Source: Pseudomonas anuradhapurensis | GTDB taxonomy: Bacteria; Pseudomonadota; Gammaproteobacteria; Pseudomonadales; Pseudomonadaceae | Direction: 5' to 3' | Length of the DNA: 64,000 nt | Assembly (NCBI RefSeq): GCF_014269225.2 | Contig: NZ_CP077097.1 | Coordinates: 4,227,001-4,291,000, forward strand | Part shown: positions 44,748 through 52,130 of the stretch, in pieces | Layout: each line of letters opens with the position of its first letter | Position numbering within the stretch: position 1 is the first letter of the stretch | Translations under genes and position numbers: made by a program | Notes under the pieces: generated by a model | What the model saw: only the letters and a program-made list of their open reading frames with translations | The model's database searches: none | Told to the model about the DNA's origin: nothing

Positions 44748-45500
44748 TCAGGACATCTCCAATGCCGGACGCGGTTCACGGCGCTGGTACCAGGTGGCCA
44801 TCAGCACCAGTATCAGCAACACCCCGCCCAACACCGCCGAAGAACCGACTGTGCCGAAGCCGAGGCCGCCCTTTGCAGGCGATTTGGTGAGGAAATCACC
44901 GAGCGTTGCACCGAACGGACGAGTGAGCACGAACGCCACCCAGAACAGCAGCACACCGGGGATGCGCGTCCAGTAGCGGGCCACCACCACCAGGGCGATA
45001 GTGCAGCCAATCAGCAAAGCGCCGCCGGCAAAGCCTAACCCCGAGTCGTCTGCCAGGTAATCGCCCAAGGCAGTGCCCAGGGTGTTGGAAAACAGTATTG
45101 CCACCCAGTAGAACAGCTCGCCCGCACGGTTCTTGATGCGCGTGACATCCAGCGGGTTGCCACTCAGGCGCCAGGCCAGGAAGGTCAGTAGCAAAATGCC
45201 GATGAGCAGGGCCGAACCCGCGGCATAGCCCAGGCCCAGGGTGCGGTCCATGAAGTCGGACATGGTGGTACCGGCGGTACTGGTGGAGAGGATCACCAAC
45301 CAGTACAGCATCGGGTGGTAGCGGCGCGAGTAAAGCTGGCCGAGCAAAGTCAGCATGAACACGCTGATCAGCAGCAGCGAGCTGAGTGCATAGCCGATGT
45401 TCAGCGTCATCGACAGCAAGTCACCCGCAGTTTCCCCAAGCGTGGTAGCGCAGATCTTCATGACCCAGAAGGCCAAGGTAATTTGCGGAAGTTTGTTCAT
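44748..45500 (-). CDS. DUF347-repeat membrane protein
   Basis: This is a 250-residue protein with about eight transmembrane segments. It has four copies of a G-D-rich motif: ICATTLGETAGDLLS, STAGTTMSDFMDRTLGLGY, NTLGTALGDYLADDSGLGF and RPFGATLGDFLTK. This four-fold pattern is the DUF347 repeat seen in COG4705-type membrane proteins. The acidic residues inside membrane repeats suggest cation handling, which is inference. Upstream AAGGAG supports the ATG at 45500. It stands alone, convergent with kgtP. Confidence 0.85.
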   Translation of the reverse strand: MNKLPQITLAFWVMKICATTLGETAGDLLSMTLNIGYALSSLLLISVFMLTLLGQLYSRRYHPMLYWLVILSTSTAGTTMSDFMDRTLGLGYAAGSALLIGILLLTFLAWRLSGNPLDVTRIKNRAGELFYWVAILFSNTLGTALGDYLADDSGLGFAGGALLIGCTIALVVVARYWTRIPGVLLFWVAFVLTRPFGATLGDFLTKSPAKGGLGFGTVGSSAVLGGVLLILVLMATWYQRREPRPALEMS

Positions 45501-45843
45501 TATTGTGCCGCTCCTTATGAAATGCGGCGATGGTGCTGAGCAGCGTCTGAAAAATAGGTTGGTGATAAATGAAAAATGCGTTCATCGGTCATTCATGACT
45601 TATTTTTCATTCTTAACACCCTATTAATTCCTCCCCTCCAAGCTGCAATGGCTGGTAATCGATTGCGTGTGTGAAACAGGGGATCTCGGGCAGCACCACG
45701 CCAGGGATCAGCGATAGACGCATACAAATACATCGAAAAAATAGATTCTTAAGCGCTATTTTTTGCGCTTTTTAATCTAATTAATCGGCGTAGTATCAAA
45801 CACATAGAGACAAACAACCTTCAAACCCACTGGAGCAACGACC
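45501..45843. other. AT-rich intergenic region upstream of the AEDG-repeat gene
   Basis: This 343-bp region has lower GC than its neighbours and no supported reading frame. It carries a hairpin with a T-run at 45751-45773 and AT-rich stretches near 45600 and 45725-45795. The leader of the repeat protein lies at its right end, with an ACTGGAGCAAC ribosome site before the ATG. Confidence 0.55.
45751..45773 (+). terminator. Terminator-like hairpin with no upstream gene
   Basis: AAGCGC pairs with GCGCTT around TATTTTTT and is followed by a T-run. No coding sequence on this strand ends nearby, so it may close a small RNA or act in the leader of the next gene. The inner T-run weakens the call. Confidence 0.35.
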
Positions 45844-46248
45844 ATGAAAAACAAACTGATCCTGACCCTGGCCCTCTCGGTTTTCGCTGCTGGTGCTTTC
45901 GCTGAAGATGGCTACAGCCGCACCAAGGCCAACACCTTCACAGCGGTACAGAGCCAAGCCGCTACCTACGCTGAAGATGGTTTCGACCGCACTGGCAGCC
46001 AACGCTTCGCCGAAGACGGCTACGACCGTACCGGTGGCCAGCGCTTCGCCGAAGATGGCTTCGACCGCACCGGTAGCCAGCGCTTCGCCGAAGATGGCTA
46101 CGACCGCACCGGTGGCCAGCGCTTCGCCGAAGACGGCTTCGACCGCACCGGTGGCCAGCGCTTCGCTGAAGATGGTTTCGACCGCACCGGTGGCCAGCGC
46201 TTCGCTGAAGATGGTTTCGACCGCACCGACGCCCACCGCATCAGCTGA
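45844..46248 (+). CDS. Secreted protein of tandem 13-residue AEDGFDRTGGQRF repeats
   Basis: This 134-residue protein has a clear Sec signal peptide, MKNKLILTLALSVFAAGAFA. A single divergent repeat (AEDGYSRT) and a linker follow, then seven tandem 13-residue units from residue 43 to 133. Each unit reads A-E-D-G-(F/Y)-D-R-T-G-(G/S)-Q-R-F, the last altered to DAHRI. Each unit is 39 bp, and codons are nearly identical between units, so the opposite strand is also open; that frame is a shadow. Similar AEDG/AEGG-repeat proteins in Pseudomonas have been labelled phage infection protein in some annotations, as I recall, without proof. The function is unknown. It is likely periplasmic or exported. Confidence 0.85.
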   Translation: MKNKLILTLALSVFAAGAFAEDGYSRTKANTFTAVQSQAATYAEDGFDRTGSQRFAEDGYDRTGGQRFAEDGFDRTGSQRFAEDGYDRTGGQRFAEDGFDRTGGQRFAEDGFDRTGGQRFAEDGFDRTDAHRIS

Positions 46249-46267
46249 TCTACTGATGCGCGCTACC

Positions 46268-46287
46268 AGCCCGGCTTTGGCCGGGCT
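46268..46287 (+). terminator. Hairpin downstream of the AEDG-repeat gene
   Basis: AGCCCGGC and GCCGGGCT form a perfect 8-bp stem around TTTG, 19 bp after the stop codon. The following T-run is poor (TGATCATTT), so termination strength is uncertain. Confidence 0.65.
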
Positions 46288-46367
46288 TGATCATTTGCAG
46301 GCGGACACAGGCTTGGCACACTAGGCGTCTTGTCCACCAGGAGGTAGGGCCTGCAAGCCCAGCACCG

Positions 46368-46973
46368 ATGTACTACTACGAACCTGCCAAAGGCCACGGC
46401 CTGCCCCACGACCCATTCAACGCCATCGTCGGCCCCCGCCCTATCGGCTGGATCTCTTCACAGGACCGCGAAGGCCGCCTGAACCTGGCGCCCTACAGCT
46501 TTTTCAACGCCTTCAACTACATTCCACCGATCATCGGTTTCTGCAGCGTCGGGCGCAAAGACAGCCTGAACAACATCGAGCAGACCGGCGAATTCGTCTG
46601 GAACCTGGCCACCCGCCCGTTGGCCGCGCAAATGAACCAGAGCTGTGCGCCGGTTGCCGCCGAGGTCAACGAATTCGAATTGAGCGGCCTCACCGCCACG
46701 CAGTCGCGCATCGTCAGCGTGCCTCGGGTCGGCGAAACGCCGGTGGCCTTCGAGTGCAAGGTCAGCCAGATCGTCCAGCTCAAGCGGGCCGACCAGGAAC
46801 TGGTGCCCAGCTGGCTGATCCTCGGTGAAGTGGTGGCGGTGCACATTGCCGAGCACCTGTTGAACAACGGCATCTACGATACCGCTGCCGCCGAACCGAT
46901 CCTGCGTGGCGGTGGCCCGGCGGACTATTTCGAACTGGGCAACCTGTTCAAGATGGCCCGGCCACCGGCCTGA
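46368..46973 (+). CDS. Flavin reductase-like FMN-binding protein
   Basis: This 201-residue protein has the flavin-reductase-like fold signature VGPRPIGWISSQDREGRLNLAPYSFFNAFNYIPPIIGF at about residues 21-58, which binds FMN. The length and lack of a second domain fit the small, uncharacterised flavoprotein oxidoreductase group. The ATG at 46368 is chosen as the first codon of the conserved MYYYEPAKGHGLPHDPFN opening. The substrate is unknown. The next gene, on the opposite strand, ends at the very next base. Confidence 0.88.
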   Translation: MYYYEPAKGHGLPHDPFNAIVGPRPIGWISSQDREGRLNLAPYSFFNAFNYIPPIIGFCSVGRKDSLNNIEQTGEFVWNLATRPLAAQMNQSCAPVAAEVNEFELSGLTATQSRIVSVPRVGETPVAFECKVSQIVQLKRADQELVPSWLILGEVVAVHIAEHLLNNGIYDTAAAEPILRGGGPADYFELGNLFKMARPPA

Positions 46974-47207
46974 TCACCAGATCAGTTCGCCTTCATCGCT
47001 GACGCCCTGCAGGCGTTGCAGCTCGGCCGTGGCCGCTTCGTCGGCGGCCACGGCACCCTTGAACACCTGGCCGTCGAGCACCTTGTGAAAGCGCGGCGCG
47101 CCGCCTATGCCCAGGGCCTTGACGGCAATGGCAGCGTTGTAACCGCCGCCTTCCACCGGGACCATCGCCGAAACCGCTTCGAAATGCGGGAATTCTCTAC
47201 GTGCCAT
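46974..47207 (-). CDS. Small conserved-looking hypothetical protein
   Basis: This 77-residue protein reads MARREFPHFEAVSAMVPVEGGGYNAAIAVKALG, followed by GAPRFHKVLDGQVFKGAVAADEAATAELQRL. It has no signal peptide or membrane segment. Composition is normal for a folded soluble protein. It has a plausible start, lies in a gap that is otherwise empty, and its stop abuts the stop of the flavin-reductase-like gene. I do not recognise the family. Confidence 0.65.
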   Translation of the reverse strand: MARREFPHFEAVSAMVPVEGGGYNAAIAVKALGIGGAPRFHKVLDGQVFKGAVAADEAATAELQRLQGVSDEGELIW

Positions 47208-47258
47208 GTTGCTATCCGACTGGTTTATCGAGGGCCGGCATTCTACCTTATTCGCTTG

Positions 47259-47292
47259 TACGGCCCCATCGCCGGCAAGCCGGCAATAGGGC
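47259..47292. repeat. REP-like palindrome (ATCGCCGGCAAGCCGGC type)
   Basis: CCCATCGCCGGCAAGCCGGC, followed by AATAGGG, is a short interrupted palindrome close to that at 19567-19592. It lies between two minus-strand genes. Confidence 0.55.
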
Positions 47293-47308
47293 CACTACAA
47301 GCGACACC

Positions 47309-47602
47309 TCATTCAAAGGTATGCAGGTCAAGGCTGCTGACTACCTGAGCCTGTACCAGCTCACCAAACACCTCCAGCGTCGGCGAAGCAAAGTACCCGC
47401 TCATTGCCTGCTGGTCCTGCCAGCTCCCACTGAGCAGCCACAGGTCGGTATCGGCCTGCGACCGCTGGACGGTGAAACTCAGGCAACCCGGTGCCCGCAG
47501 CGAGGGTTCGAGCAGGTCACGCAGGCGTGCGCCCAGTTCTGCCGAGCGCCCGCTGCTGGCACGGATGAAAGCAAGGTGGGTGACCGGTCGTGTCGGGGTC
47601 AT
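47309..47602 (-). CDS. Antibiotic biosynthesis monooxygenase (ABM)-domain protein
   Basis: This 97-residue single-domain protein has an opening, THLAFIRASSGRSAELGARLRDLLEPSLRAPGCLSFTVQRS, that follows the ABM pattern (ferredoxin-like fold with a hydrophobic strand, a helix and a GCLSF strand). Small ABM proteins act as cofactor-free monooxygenases or quinone/heme-handling enzymes; the substrate is unknown. It reads away from the AraC-type gene at 47805, and a large palindrome lies in the gap. Confidence 0.8.
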   Translation of the reverse strand: MTPTRPVTHLAFIRASSGRSAELGARLRDLLEPSLRAPGCLSFTVQRSQADTDLWLLSGSWQDQQAMSGYFASPTLEVFGELVQAQVVSSLDLHTFE

Positions 47603-47693
47603 TGCACAATCTCCTTGAAGCAGGCGGACGGAAAAGCCAGGCTGCCAAGGTTAGGCGCTGCCCCACGCGACGCGTTAGGCCAATACTGCCTGG

Positions 47694-47733
47694 CGATTGC
47701 CTGATCCTGCAGCGCGGCAGGATCAGGCAATCG
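47694..47733. promoter_or_regulatory. Perfect 17-bp inverted repeat
   Basis: CGATTGCCTGATCCTGC (47694-47710) and GCAGGATCAGGCAATCG (47717-47733) form a perfect inverted repeat around AGCGCG. It lies between the divergent ABM-domain and AraC-type genes. It could be an operator or a very stable hairpin. It does not resemble the REPs in this window. Confidence 0.5.
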
Positions 47734-47804
47734 GCGTGCAGCTTTCGACTAGCGCCGGCCATTGCCCAAACCTATGCTGCGTCGGTCAGCAGAGGAAAGC
47801 CATC

Positions 47805-48725
47805 ATGACCATCGCCACGTCCATCGACCCCACCCTGGAACTGCAACGCCAGGAGCTGGCCGAGCTGATCAGCCGCCACGCCGGTGAGCCCTATGGCCCG
47901 GCCTCGGCCATCGATGACCTGTACCTGGTGCGCTATACCGAGAATGTCCGCTCGGTGCCGACCCTGGCGCAACCCGCCCTGTGCATCCTCGCCCAAGGCA
48001 GCAAGAGCCTGTTCCTCGGCGATGAACAGTACGCCTACGACCCGCTGCACTACATGGTGGTTTCAGTGACCTTGCCACTGAGCGGCGTGCGGCTCGATGC
48101 CAGCCCCGAGCACCCCAGCCTGGGCCTGCGCCTGGACCTGGACCCGGCCGAGATCAGCCAGCTGATTGCCGAAAGCGGGCCGATGCTGGTGCCCAACCGG
48201 CCCTCGGGGCGTGGCCTGTACGTGGAACGAACCGACGCTGCCTTGCTCGACGCCCTGCTGCGGCTGATTCGCCTGCTGGACACGCCGCGCGACATCGCCA
48301 TGCTGGCGCCGCTGTTTCGCCGAGAGATTCTCTATCGCCTGTTGCGAGGCCCGCAGGGCTACCGGTTGTATGAAATCGCCCTGGCCAACAGCCAGACCCA
48401 CCGGGTTTGCCAGGCCATCACCTGGCTCAACCAGAACTACCAGTTGCCGTTGCGCATCGAGGACCTGGCACGGGTGGTCAACCTCAGTACCTCGACCTTG
48501 CACCACCGATTCAAGGCCGTGACCTCGATGAGCCCGTTGCAGTACCAGAAGCAGCTGCGCTTGCAGGAGGCGCGGCGGTTGATGCTGAACGACGGGCTCG
48601 AGGCGGCGGTGGCAGCCTATCGGGTCGGCTACGAAAGCCCGTCGCAATTCAGCCGGGAATACAGCCGGCTGTATGGTGCGCCACCGATTCGCGATGTGGC
48701 GCGATTGCGAGCCACGGCCGGCTGA
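47805..48725 (+). CDS. AraC-family transcriptional regulator (AraC_N type)
   Basis: This 306-residue regulator has an N-terminal cupin-like AraC_N domain (about 30-190, VPTLAQPALCILAQGSKSLFLGDEQYAYDPLHYMVVSVTLPLSG). The C-terminal pair of helix-turn-helix motifs spans about 205-300 (LPLRIEDLARVVNLSTSTLHHRFKAVTSMSPLQYQKQLRLQEARRLM). This group commonly controls alcohol dehydrogenase or oxidoreductase genes nearby. The ATG at 47805 follows AGAGGAAAG. It may regulate the divergent ABM gene; not shown. Confidence 0.88.
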   Translation: MTIATSIDPTLELQRQELAELISRHAGEPYGPASAIDDLYLVRYTENVRSVPTLAQPALCILAQGSKSLFLGDEQYAYDPLHYMVVSVTLPLSGVRLDASPEHPSLGLRLDLDPAEISQLIAESGPMLVPNRPSGRGLYVERTDAALLDALLRLIRLLDTPRDIAMLAPLFRREILYRLLRGPQGYRLYEIALANSQTHRVCQAITWLNQNYQLPLRIEDLARVVNLSTSTLHHRFKAVTSMSPLQYQKQLRLQEARRLMLNDGLEAAVAAYRVGYESPSQFSREYSRLYGAPPIRDVARLRATAG

Positions 48726-48770
48726 GTGCGGTGTTACCGCTAAGAGGCCGGTACAGGCAACAATGCTTGC

Positions 48771-50408
48771 TCAACCCAACACAGCCGCTTGCCACTGGTT
48801 CTGGTCGACCTGGATCAGGGTCGGCCCGTTGCGCTCCACCGCCAGCATCAGCGCCGCCTGCAGCTGTGCCACATCGGCCACATGTTCCGCCGCGGCCCCC
48901 AGTGCCCGCGCCACGCCAAGGAAATCCGGGGTATGGATATCCACCCCGACCGGCTCGATGGCACGGTTGACCATGTACTTCTTGATCTCCTCGTACCCCT
49001 GGTTATTCCACAGCAGCACGATCAGCGGCACCTGCGCCTCCACTGCACTGGCCAGCTCCGGCAAGGTGAACTGCAAACCACCATCCCCGATCAGGCACAC
49101 CGCAGGCGCACGCTCGCCAAGCTGCTCGGCGCTGCCCAACCAGGCGCCCATGGCCGCCGGCAAGGCATAACCCAAGGTGCCGTAGCCGGTCGAAGCATTG
49201 AACCAGCGGCGTGGCTGGTCCATGTCCAGGGTCAGGTTGCCGGTGTAGACCGGTTGGGTCGAATCGCCCACCAGAACGGCATTCGGCAAACACTCGAGGA
49301 TCGCTTGCAACAGACGCGTCTGGCTCAAGGTTGGCTGGTCCCAACCGGCCGCTAGCGCCTGGCGCAGGTTGGCCACGCGGGCAGCCCCCCAGGTGCTTTC
49401 GCGCACGGGCTGCGGTTGCGCCTGCAAGGCGCCGAGCAACGCCTCGGCCGCCAGTTCGGCATCAGCCACCAGCGCCAGCTCAGGCAGGTAGTTACGCACG
49501 GTCTGGTCCGGGTCGATGTCGATGCGCAGCAGGCTGCCCGGGATCGCGAAGCCACCCTTGAAGGTCACGTCATAATCGGTTTCGGCCAGCTCGGTGCCAA
49601 TAGCCAACACCACGTCAGCCTCGGCCACCAGTGCCCGCGTGGCTGGCAGTGACTGGGTCGAGCCGATCTGCAGCGGGTGGCAGGACGGCAGCAAGCCCTT
49701 GGCATTGATGGTCAGTGCCACCGGGGCCTGCAAGTGTTCGGCCAGGCGCGCCAGCGCAGCACCCGCAGCCAGCGCGCCGCCCCCGGCGAGGATCAGTGGC
49801 CGCCGTGCATTGGCCAGGCGCTCGGCCATCTGTGCCACCGCCTGCGGCGCTGCCCCTGCCCGGCTGCCACGCACCGCACGCCCGGGCAGCAAGTGCTCGG
49901 CCGGCTCGACCAGCACATCGAGCGGGATCTCGATATGCACCGGCCGCGGCCGGGCCCCGTCGAACACGGCGAAGGCCCGCGCCAGCACCTGTGGCAGGTC
50001 GTCGGCACTCATCAAGGTGTGGGAAAACGCCGCTACCCCCGCCACCAGCGCCGCCTGGTTCGGCAGCTCGTGCAGCTTGCCGCGGCCACCGCCCAATTGG
50101 TTGCGGGACTGCACGCTGGAAATGACCAGCATCGGAATCGAGTCGGCATAGGCCTGGCCCATGGCGGTGGTGATGTTGGTCATGCCCGGGCCGGTGATGA
50201 TGAAGCACACCCCGGGCTTGCCACGGGTGCGCGCATAGCCGTCAGCCATGAACCCGGCACCCTGTTCATGGCGCGGGGTGATATGGCGGATGGACGACCC
50301 CGCCAGGCCGCGGTACAGCTCCACGGTATGTACGCCAGGGATGCCGAAGACATGGTCCACGCCATAGCCTTCAAGGAGTTTGACCAAAACTTCGCCGCAG
50401 GTTGCCAT
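48771..50408 (-). CDS. ThDP-dependent enzyme, probable 5-guanidino-2-oxopentanoate decarboxylase
   Basis: This 545-residue thiamine diphosphate enzyme has a three-domain acetolactate-synthase-like layout. The activating Glu48 lies in RHEQGAGFMADGYAR, the central transhydrogenase-like domain follows, and the C-terminal ThDP-binding motif GDGGLQF runs to NNQGY. No acetolactate synthase small subunit is adjacent. Length and sequence fit the AruI-type decarboxylase of arginine transamination catabolism, which generic pipelines often call acetolactate synthase. Catabolic partner AruH is not in the window. It is divergent from a LysR gene, its likely regulator. Confidence 0.75.
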   Translation of the reverse strand: MATCGEVLVKLLEGYGVDHVFGIPGVHTVELYRGLAGSSIRHITPRHEQGAGFMADGYARTRGKPGVCFIITGPGMTNITTAMGQAYADSIPMLVISSVQSRNQLGGGRGKLHELPNQAALVAGVAAFSHTLMSADDLPQVLARAFAVFDGARPRPVHIEIPLDVLVEPAEHLLPGRAVRGSRAGAAPQAVAQMAERLANARRPLILAGGGALAAGAALARLAEHLQAPVALTINAKGLLPSCHPLQIGSTQSLPATRALVAEADVVLAIGTELAETDYDVTFKGGFAIPGSLLRIDIDPDQTVRNYLPELALVADAELAAEALLGALQAQPQPVRESTWGAARVANLRQALAAGWDQPTLSQTRLLQAILECLPNAVLVGDSTQPVYTGNLTLDMDQPRRWFNASTGYGTLGYALPAAMGAWLGSAEQLGERAPAVCLIGDGGLQFTLPELASAVEAQVPLIVLLWNNQGYEEIKKYMVNRAIEPVGVDIHTPDFLGVARALGAAAEHVADVAQLQAALMLAVERNGPTLIQVDQNQWQAAVLG

Positions 50409-50522
50409 TGGGGTCCACCGTCAATCTTGTTGAGTTATGGCGTTATTGGACCGAAGCCACGGCTACCCCCACAATGCAAAAAAACGCATACTAGCCATGT
50501 CCTGAGATCATGGCTGAGCACA

Positions 50523-51398
50523 ATGAAACGCCTTCCGCCGCTGCCTGCGCTGCATACCTTTCTGGTCACCGCCCAGCACTGCAATTTCACCCGCGCCGGG
50601 CAGCACTTGCACATTACCCAAGGAGCCGTCAGCCGGCAGATTGCAGCTCTCGAGGAGCACCTGGGTTATGCCCTGTTCCAGCGCCAGGCGCGCGGGCTGA
50701 GCCTGACGCGCGAGGGCCAGGACTGGCTGCCACGGGTGCAACAGGTATTCGCGCTGATCGAACAAGGGGTGCGGGAGGTGGGTGGGCGCAGCGCCACCTT
50801 GCAGCTCAAGGCGCCAACCTGCGTGATGCGCTGGCTGCTACCGCGCCTGATGGAATGGCAGGCGCTACGCCCGGATGTGCCGGTAGAACTGACCACCACG
50901 GTACAGCATGGGGTGGACTTGCGCCGCGAGGGCTTCGATGCGGCGGTGGTCTATGGCGATGCACCGAACCATGGGCTGCGTGTGCGCAAGCTGTTCGACG
51001 AGCAGCTGACGCCGGTCTGTGCGCCCTCGCTGCGCCACGGGCCGCTGCCGCTGCAGCAGGTTGAAGACCTGGCCCGGCACATGCTGCTGCACCCGTCGCG
51101 GGATGAGCATGACTGGTGCCTGTGGTTGCAGGCGGCCGGGGTGACGCTGGCCAGTCAGGGGCCAAAACAGCATTTCGAGACCCTGGACATGGCGATGGCC
51201 ATGGCCGCGCAGGGGACTGGTGTGGCCATCGGTGACTGGTCGCTGATCGGCGATGACTTGCGCGGGGGGCGGCTGTGCATGCCGTTTGCGCTCAAGGTGA
51301 TGACCGGCAAGGGGTATTACCTGGTGAGCCAGGCCAAGAGCTTGCCACCGGGGTTGGTGGAGTTGCTGAATTGGCTGGAGGGCCAGGCCGGCCTGTGA
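50523..51398 (+). CDS. LysR-family regulator (GcvA-like)
   Basis: This 291-residue protein has an N-terminal winged helix (about 5-64, LPALHTFLVTAQHCNFTRAGQHLHITQGAVSRQIAALEEHLGYALFQR) and a periplasmic-binding-like effector domain. The GcvA-like start PPLPALHTF is typical of this subgroup. It is divergent from the ThDP enzyme gene with a 114-bp shared region, so it probably controls that gene. The ATG at 50523 is chosen because the HTH begins there; the frame is open far upstream only as an antisense shadow. Confidence 0.88.
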   Translation: MKRLPPLPALHTFLVTAQHCNFTRAGQHLHITQGAVSRQIAALEEHLGYALFQRQARGLSLTREGQDWLPRVQQVFALIEQGVREVGGRSATLQLKAPTCVMRWLLPRLMEWQALRPDVPVELTTTVQHGVDLRREGFDAAVVYGDAPNHGLRVRKLFDEQLTPVCAPSLRHGPLPLQQVEDLARHMLLHPSRDEHDWCLWLQAAGVTLASQGPKQHFETLDMAMAMAAQGTGVAIGDWSLIGDDLRGGRLCMPFALKVMTGKGYYLVSQAKSLPPGLVELLNWLEGQAGL

Positions 51399-51402
51399 TG
51401 GC

Positions 51403-51489
51403 CCTTTAGCGGGTAAACCGCTCCTATGGGACTGGGCAGGTTTCAAGACCTGTGTGTACCTGTGAGGGCGGGTCTACCCGCGAACGGGG
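51403..51489. repeat. Degenerate REP pair
   Basis: TTAGCGGGTAAACCGCTCCT and an inverted TGAGGGCGGGTCTACCCGCG flank about 45 bp. More diverged than the other copies. Confidence 0.6.
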
Positions 51490-51493
51490 CCAC

Positions 51494-52105
51494 TCAGTAG
51501 CCGACTGTGAACCGCTGTCGCGAATGTTGCGGCTTTTCCAGCTCGTCGAGCATGGCAATCGCGTAATCGGCAAAGCTGATCCAGCTCCTGCCGTCCGCGC
51601 CAATCAGCAGGTGGTCCTTGCCCTGCGTGTAATGCCCGCTGCGCTCACCCTCGACGAATTCCGCCGATGGCGACAGGAAGGTCCAGTCGAGGTTCGGCTC
51701 CCGTTGCAACACCTGCAGAAAATGCGCCCCGGCCGCCGCCTCGGCCTTGTACGCCTCGGGGAAGTCCGGGCTGTCGATCACCCGGTGCCCCGAGGGCAGC
51801 AACAGGCTGCCGGCCCCGCCCACCACCAGCAGGCGCCTGACCCCGGCCCGCTTGACTGGCTCGATGATGGCGTGCGGCTCGATGGTTGCGAAGTGCGCCG
51901 CGCTCAATACTGCATCCACACCAGCTACCGCCGCTTGCAAGGCAGCGCTGTCCTTGACGTCAAGCGCCTTGACGGTCACCCCGTCACGCCCCTGCAAGCG
52001 CGAAGGGTCACGGGCGATGGCCAGCACAGTGTGGCCACGGCGCAGGGCTTCTTCCAGCAACTGGCTGCCAGCACGGCCAGTGGCACCAATAATCGCGATC
52101 TTCAT
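51494..52105 (-). CDS. NAD(P)-binding oxidoreductase/epimerase-like protein
   Basis: This 203-residue protein has an N-terminal Rossmann motif GATGRAG (residues 7-13) in MKIAIIGATGRAGSQLLEEALRRGH. The fold continues through RRLLVVGGAGSLLLPSG and DWTFLSPSAEF, as in the NmrA/YwnB-like short atypical SDR group. No classical Tyr-Lys catalytic pair is evident. It is 25 bp downstream of the MBL-fold gene and probably in one transcript with it, under the divergent LysR regulator. Confidence 0.85.
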   Translation of the reverse strand: MKIAIIGATGRAGSQLLEEALRRGHTVLAIARDPSRLQGRDGVTVKALDVKDSAALQAAVAGVDAVLSAAHFATIEPHAIIEPVKRAGVRRLLVVGGAGSLLLPSGHRVIDSPDFPEAYKAEAAAGAHFLQVLQREPNLDWTFLSPSAEFVEGERSGHYTQGKDHLLIGADGRSWISFADYAIAMLDELEKPQHSRQRFTVGY

Positions 52106-52130
52106 GGGATACTCTCCATCCAGTAAGGAA

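Noticed and set aside
45796..46236. Minus-strand repeat frame (AVETIFSEALATG units) antisense to the AEDG-repeat gene
   Set aside because: The repeat unit is a multiple of three, so the opposite strand is open too; it has no signal peptide or ribosome site, unlike the plus-strand frame.
45970..46242. CRISPR-like array from 39-bp repeats
   Set aside because: Repeats are contiguous with no spacers, stay in one reading frame and follow a signal peptide.
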